64,000 nt of DNA. It comes from Cacajao melanocephalus (lineage: Eukaryota; Chordata; Mammalia; Primates; Pitheciidae). Positions 63,581-64,000 of this stretch are shown in pieces (the stretch's first letter is position 1; each line of letters begins with the position of its first letter). The stretch is taken from assembly GCA_963573385.1 (NCBI GenBank), contig CAUYLG010017973.1, forward strand, positions 27,119-91,118, written 5' to 3'. The notes beneath the pieces were generated by a model. That model was not told the origin of the DNA. It was given only the letters and a program-made list of their open reading frames with translations, and did not search any database. Made by a program: the position numbers and the translations under genes.

Positions 63581-64000
63581 TTAAAAGAGAAACGTGAGAT
63601 TATGCATATATTATAAGTGAGGAAAAAGTGCTACAAGCTACATGGAGCATCTCAATTTAATGAACCCATGTAAGACTTAGAAGTTTACTGAAATATCAGC
63701 AGTGGTTCTCTTGAATAATAAAACAGACTGTGAGTGATTTTTTTTGACTGGGTCAAACATTATTGTCCTGTCATCTTGTTTGTGTGACTCAGAGGCTAAG
63801 TGTTAGAATGCTGTAGATCTAGTTATTGAAGAGTTATGAAGGAGTTTATTAGTTCTTTGAACAAAAAATGTAGTATGTATTATGAGTCTGGTACTATGCT
63901 AGATCCTGTAACAAGGAGCTTAGAATGAAATGAGGGATATAGCTAGGTCAGTAGATATCTACAAGTATTATTATATTAAGTACTTGGATAATATAGTAAT
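63581..64000. other. Unassigned window end
   Basis: A phrase 'gtctggtactatgctagat' near 63886 suggests another copy of the ancient repeat or L2 running off the window. No gene seen. Confidence 0.4.

Overview
This window looks like nuclear DNA from a primate, most likely human, and almost all of it is non-coding. The evidence is the repeat content: eight to nine dimeric Alu elements on both strands, an Alu-like monomer, primate-age and older L1 LINEs, mammal-wide MIR and L2 repeats, hAT-Charlie and Tigger DNA transposons, LTR fragments and long TG microsatellites. Base composition is AT-rich and CpG is scarce. I found no bacterial-style operon, CRISPR array, tRNA, rRNA or complete protein-coding gene. 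The open frames present are short. They are either chance frames or decayed L1 ORF1/ORF2. The window is either intergenic or lies inside a large intron; the sequence alone does not say which.

Layout. 1-9000: old L1 and L2 remnants, an Alu at 3102 and another at 8487, otherwise unassigned sequence. 9000-19600: a MIR, a decayed LTR at 11530-12260 with internal duplications, an Alu with target-site duplication, several copies of an ancient interspersed repeat, and a solo LTR flanked by a 5-bp duplication (16925-17560). This part also holds the best non-repetitive candidates for regulatory DNA (10890-11160, 15840-16100, 17920-18110). 19750-25700: a nest of at least two sense-strand L1M elements broken by an Alu, half of a hAT element and two unidentified insertions. 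25980-32160: MIRs, a MER5A-like remnant, a full-length hAT element, another L1M and a Tigger element. 32160-44050: mostly unassigned sequence with two Alus, several MIRs, L1 fragments and two TG tracts; one possible unannotated exon lies at 37357-37470.

44057-46501 is the clearest single insertion event: an antisense L1 with an exact 18-bp target-site duplication that keeps ORF1, endonuclease and C-terminal coding remnants but lacks the whole reverse transcriptase segment. 47302-47731 is a second Tigger element. 53014-56900 is a long antisense L1M split by an Alu and a TG tract. 59685-62140 contains four L2 3-prime ends in the same orientation. The window closes with another L1M carrying an Alu.

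I did not find a previously undescribed multi-gene system. The items most worth checking are the RT-less L1, a 34-bp motif shared between 9335 and an LTR 2.5 kb away, the octamer-like cluster, and the candidate exon. Repeat family names are from recognition of consensus-like phrases, not from a database search.
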